A stretch of 6,046 nucleotides of DNA from assembly GCA_003448025.1 (NCBI GenBank), contig DLXL01000606.1, forward strand, positions 1 through 6,046, in the 5' to 3' direction. This document shows, one piece after another, positions 5,542 through 6,046 of the stretch; positions within the stretch are counted from its first letter, which is position 1; the number at the start of each line of letters is the position of its first letter. The stretch is from Saprospirales bacterium. GTDB taxonomy: Bacteria; Bacteroidota; Bacteroidia; Chitinophagales; Saprospiraceae. The notes under the pieces are model-generated. The model was not told the DNA's origin. It ran no database searches and saw only the letters and a program-made list of their open reading frames with translations. Position numbers and translations under genes: made by a program.

Positions 5542-5595
5542 GCGAAACTACCCTCATCCCAAGCCCAGCGTGGGTTGGGATGAGGGTAGTTTCGC
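5542..5595. repeat. Perfect 21-bp-arm hairpin made of inverted repeat tails (copy E)
   Basis: The arms at 5542-5562 and 5575-5595 are exact reverse complements over 21 bases. Inside them CCCA (5564-5567) pairs with TGGG (5571-5574) around a GCG loop, leaving one bulged G. The right half, continued to 5619, aligns with 1504-1550 of copy A, including TTGGGATGAGGG, the GGGGG run and AATAACCTG. The left half is the same tail inverted, so this is a head-to-head dimer of the repeat end. It lies between two divergent genes, so it is not placed as a terminator for either. No T-run follows on the plus strand. Confidence 0.8.
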
Positions 5596-5672
5596 GATTG
5601 AGGGGGCTGGAATAACCTGTGACTTGTCCTAGAATAGGTTTACACAAAAAGTAAATTAAAAACAGGACAAAG

Positions 5673-6023
5673 ATGAAAAAAGTAAACCATTACTCGGACG
5701 AGTTCAAAAAGCGTGTAGTTGAGGAGGTTTTGAACGGATCAGAAAGCCTTGAGTACTACAGCCGGAAATATCGGATCGGAGGTAATATGACAATATCGCG
5801 CTGGATCGATAAATTTGCCACAGAAGAAATACCCTCTATGGCAATAAAAAGAAAAGACAGCGAAGAATTGGCCGAATTAAAGGCTGAATTGGCTCTACTG
5901 AAACGGGAATTAGAGGATGAACGCTTGCGTCGTCAGGCGTATCAGTTAATGGTCAAGATAGCGGAAGAGGAGTTTAATATCCCGATCGAAAAAAAGTTTG
6001 GTGTCAAACAGCGCAAAAAATGA
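5673..6023 (+). CDS. IS3-family transposase OrfA
   Basis: The 116-aa product is the DNA-binding subunit of an IS3-type transposase. Residues 5-49 form a helix-turn-helix: HYSDEFKKRVVEEVL is the usual first helix, and NMTISRWIDKF is the recognition region. Residues 62-92 form a Leu-zipper coiled coil, with Leu66, Leu69, Leu73, Leu76 and Leu80 in heptad register for multimerisation. The C-terminus is Lys-rich. The ATG follows AGGA by six bases, one of the few good ribosome-binding sites in the window. The stop TGA overlaps the ATG of orfB (ATGA) and is preceded by a run of six A (6015-6020). A -1 slip there would give an OrfAB fusion, the active transposase in this family. The length is normal for OrfA and there are no defects. 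Confidence 0.92.
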   Translation: MKKVNHYSDEFKKRVVEEVLNGSESLEYYSRKYRIGGNMTISRWIDKFATEEIPSMAIKRKDSEELAELKAELALLKRELEDERLRRQAYQLMVKIAEEEFNIPIEKKFGVKQRKK

Positions 6024-6046
6024 AAGACCTGCATCCACAGGTGCCA
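6020..6046 (+). CDS. IS3-family transposase OrfB, first nine codons (cut by window end)
   Basis: The frame begins with ATG at 6020, overlapping the orfA stop, and reads MKDLHPQVP to the last base of the window. It lies in the -1 frame relative to orfA, as expected for the OrfB catalytic subunit (DDE integrase domain), whose N-terminus in related elements commonly has a similar HPQ/YPQ-hydrophobic-P segment. The catalytic residues lie outside the window. Expression could be by reinitiation at the ATGA overlap or by frameshifting at A6. Confidence 0.72.

Larger units (their letters stand above)
5620..6046 (+). mobile_element. IS3-family insertion sequence, left end and first 427 bases
   Basis: The element contains orfA and the first codons of orfB, in the overlapping arrangement typical of IS3 elements; the remainder lies beyond the window. 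The left end is placed by comparison: 5573-5619 matches the repeat at 1504-1550 and the match stops there, just before TGACTTGTCC, which begins with TG as IS3 ends do. TGTGACTTGTCC from 5618 is an equally possible terminus. The right inverted repeat and target duplication cannot be seen, so the exact end is inference. Within the leader, TTGTCCT (5624-5630) is the reverse complement of AGGACAA (5664-5670), which contains the likely ribosome-binding site of orfA. Confidence 0.75.

Noticed and set aside
1..6046. CRISPR array, tRNA or rRNA
   Set aside because: No regularly spaced identical short repeats with unique spacers and no cloverleaf or conserved rRNA segments were seen; the 40-bp phased repeats before hipB are only three and palindromic, fitting operators better.

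Overview
The window looks like chromosome from a member of the Bacteroidota, most likely the Saprospiria/Chitinophagia side. Three things support this. A large secreted protein has an N-terminal signal peptide, a PKD domain and a C-terminal type IX secretion (T9SS, type A) sorting domain. Clear Shine-Dalgarno sequences are scarce. A tripartite HipB/HipS/HipT module has a Cys/His-rich kinase N-terminus of the sort I associate with this phylum. All assignments are from reading the translations; no search was run.

Layout, left to right. Positions 1-140 hold two facing pieces of a dispersed intergenic repeat with a GC-rich hairpin. On the minus strand, 141-1037 encodes an unrecognised secreted protein of 298 aa. 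Just upstream of it, 1113-1288 is a frameshifted remnant of a second copy of its C-terminus, fused to what looks like the first residues of a Y1 (REP-associated) transposase (1281-1358). A full repeat copy (1415-1550) follows, then the start of a GC-richer lipoprotein gene (1595 to about 1740). That gene breaks off exactly where the toxin-antitoxin module begins.

The module reads leftward as hipB (3212-2997), hipS-like (3025-2681) and hipT-like (2688-1741), with overlapping genes that imply one translationally coupled operon. Upstream of it lie three 22-bp inverted repeats spaced exactly 40 bp apart. They are the best candidates for HipB operators. A second full repeat copy (3505-3622) separates the operon from the T9SS cargo gene (5433-3649, minus strand).

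At the right end, a perfect 21-bp-arm hairpin built from the same dispersed repeat (5542-5595) leads into the left end of an IS3-family insertion sequence. Its orfA is complete (5673-6023) and its orfB starts at 6020 and leaves the window.

The region is an accessory mosaic: one apparently intact regulatory toxin-antitoxin module, two surface or secreted proteins, several gene fragments, at least five copies or half-copies of one repeat, and an IS. The most useful observations are the HipBST-type module with its phased operator array and the repeat family that sits at nearly every junction.
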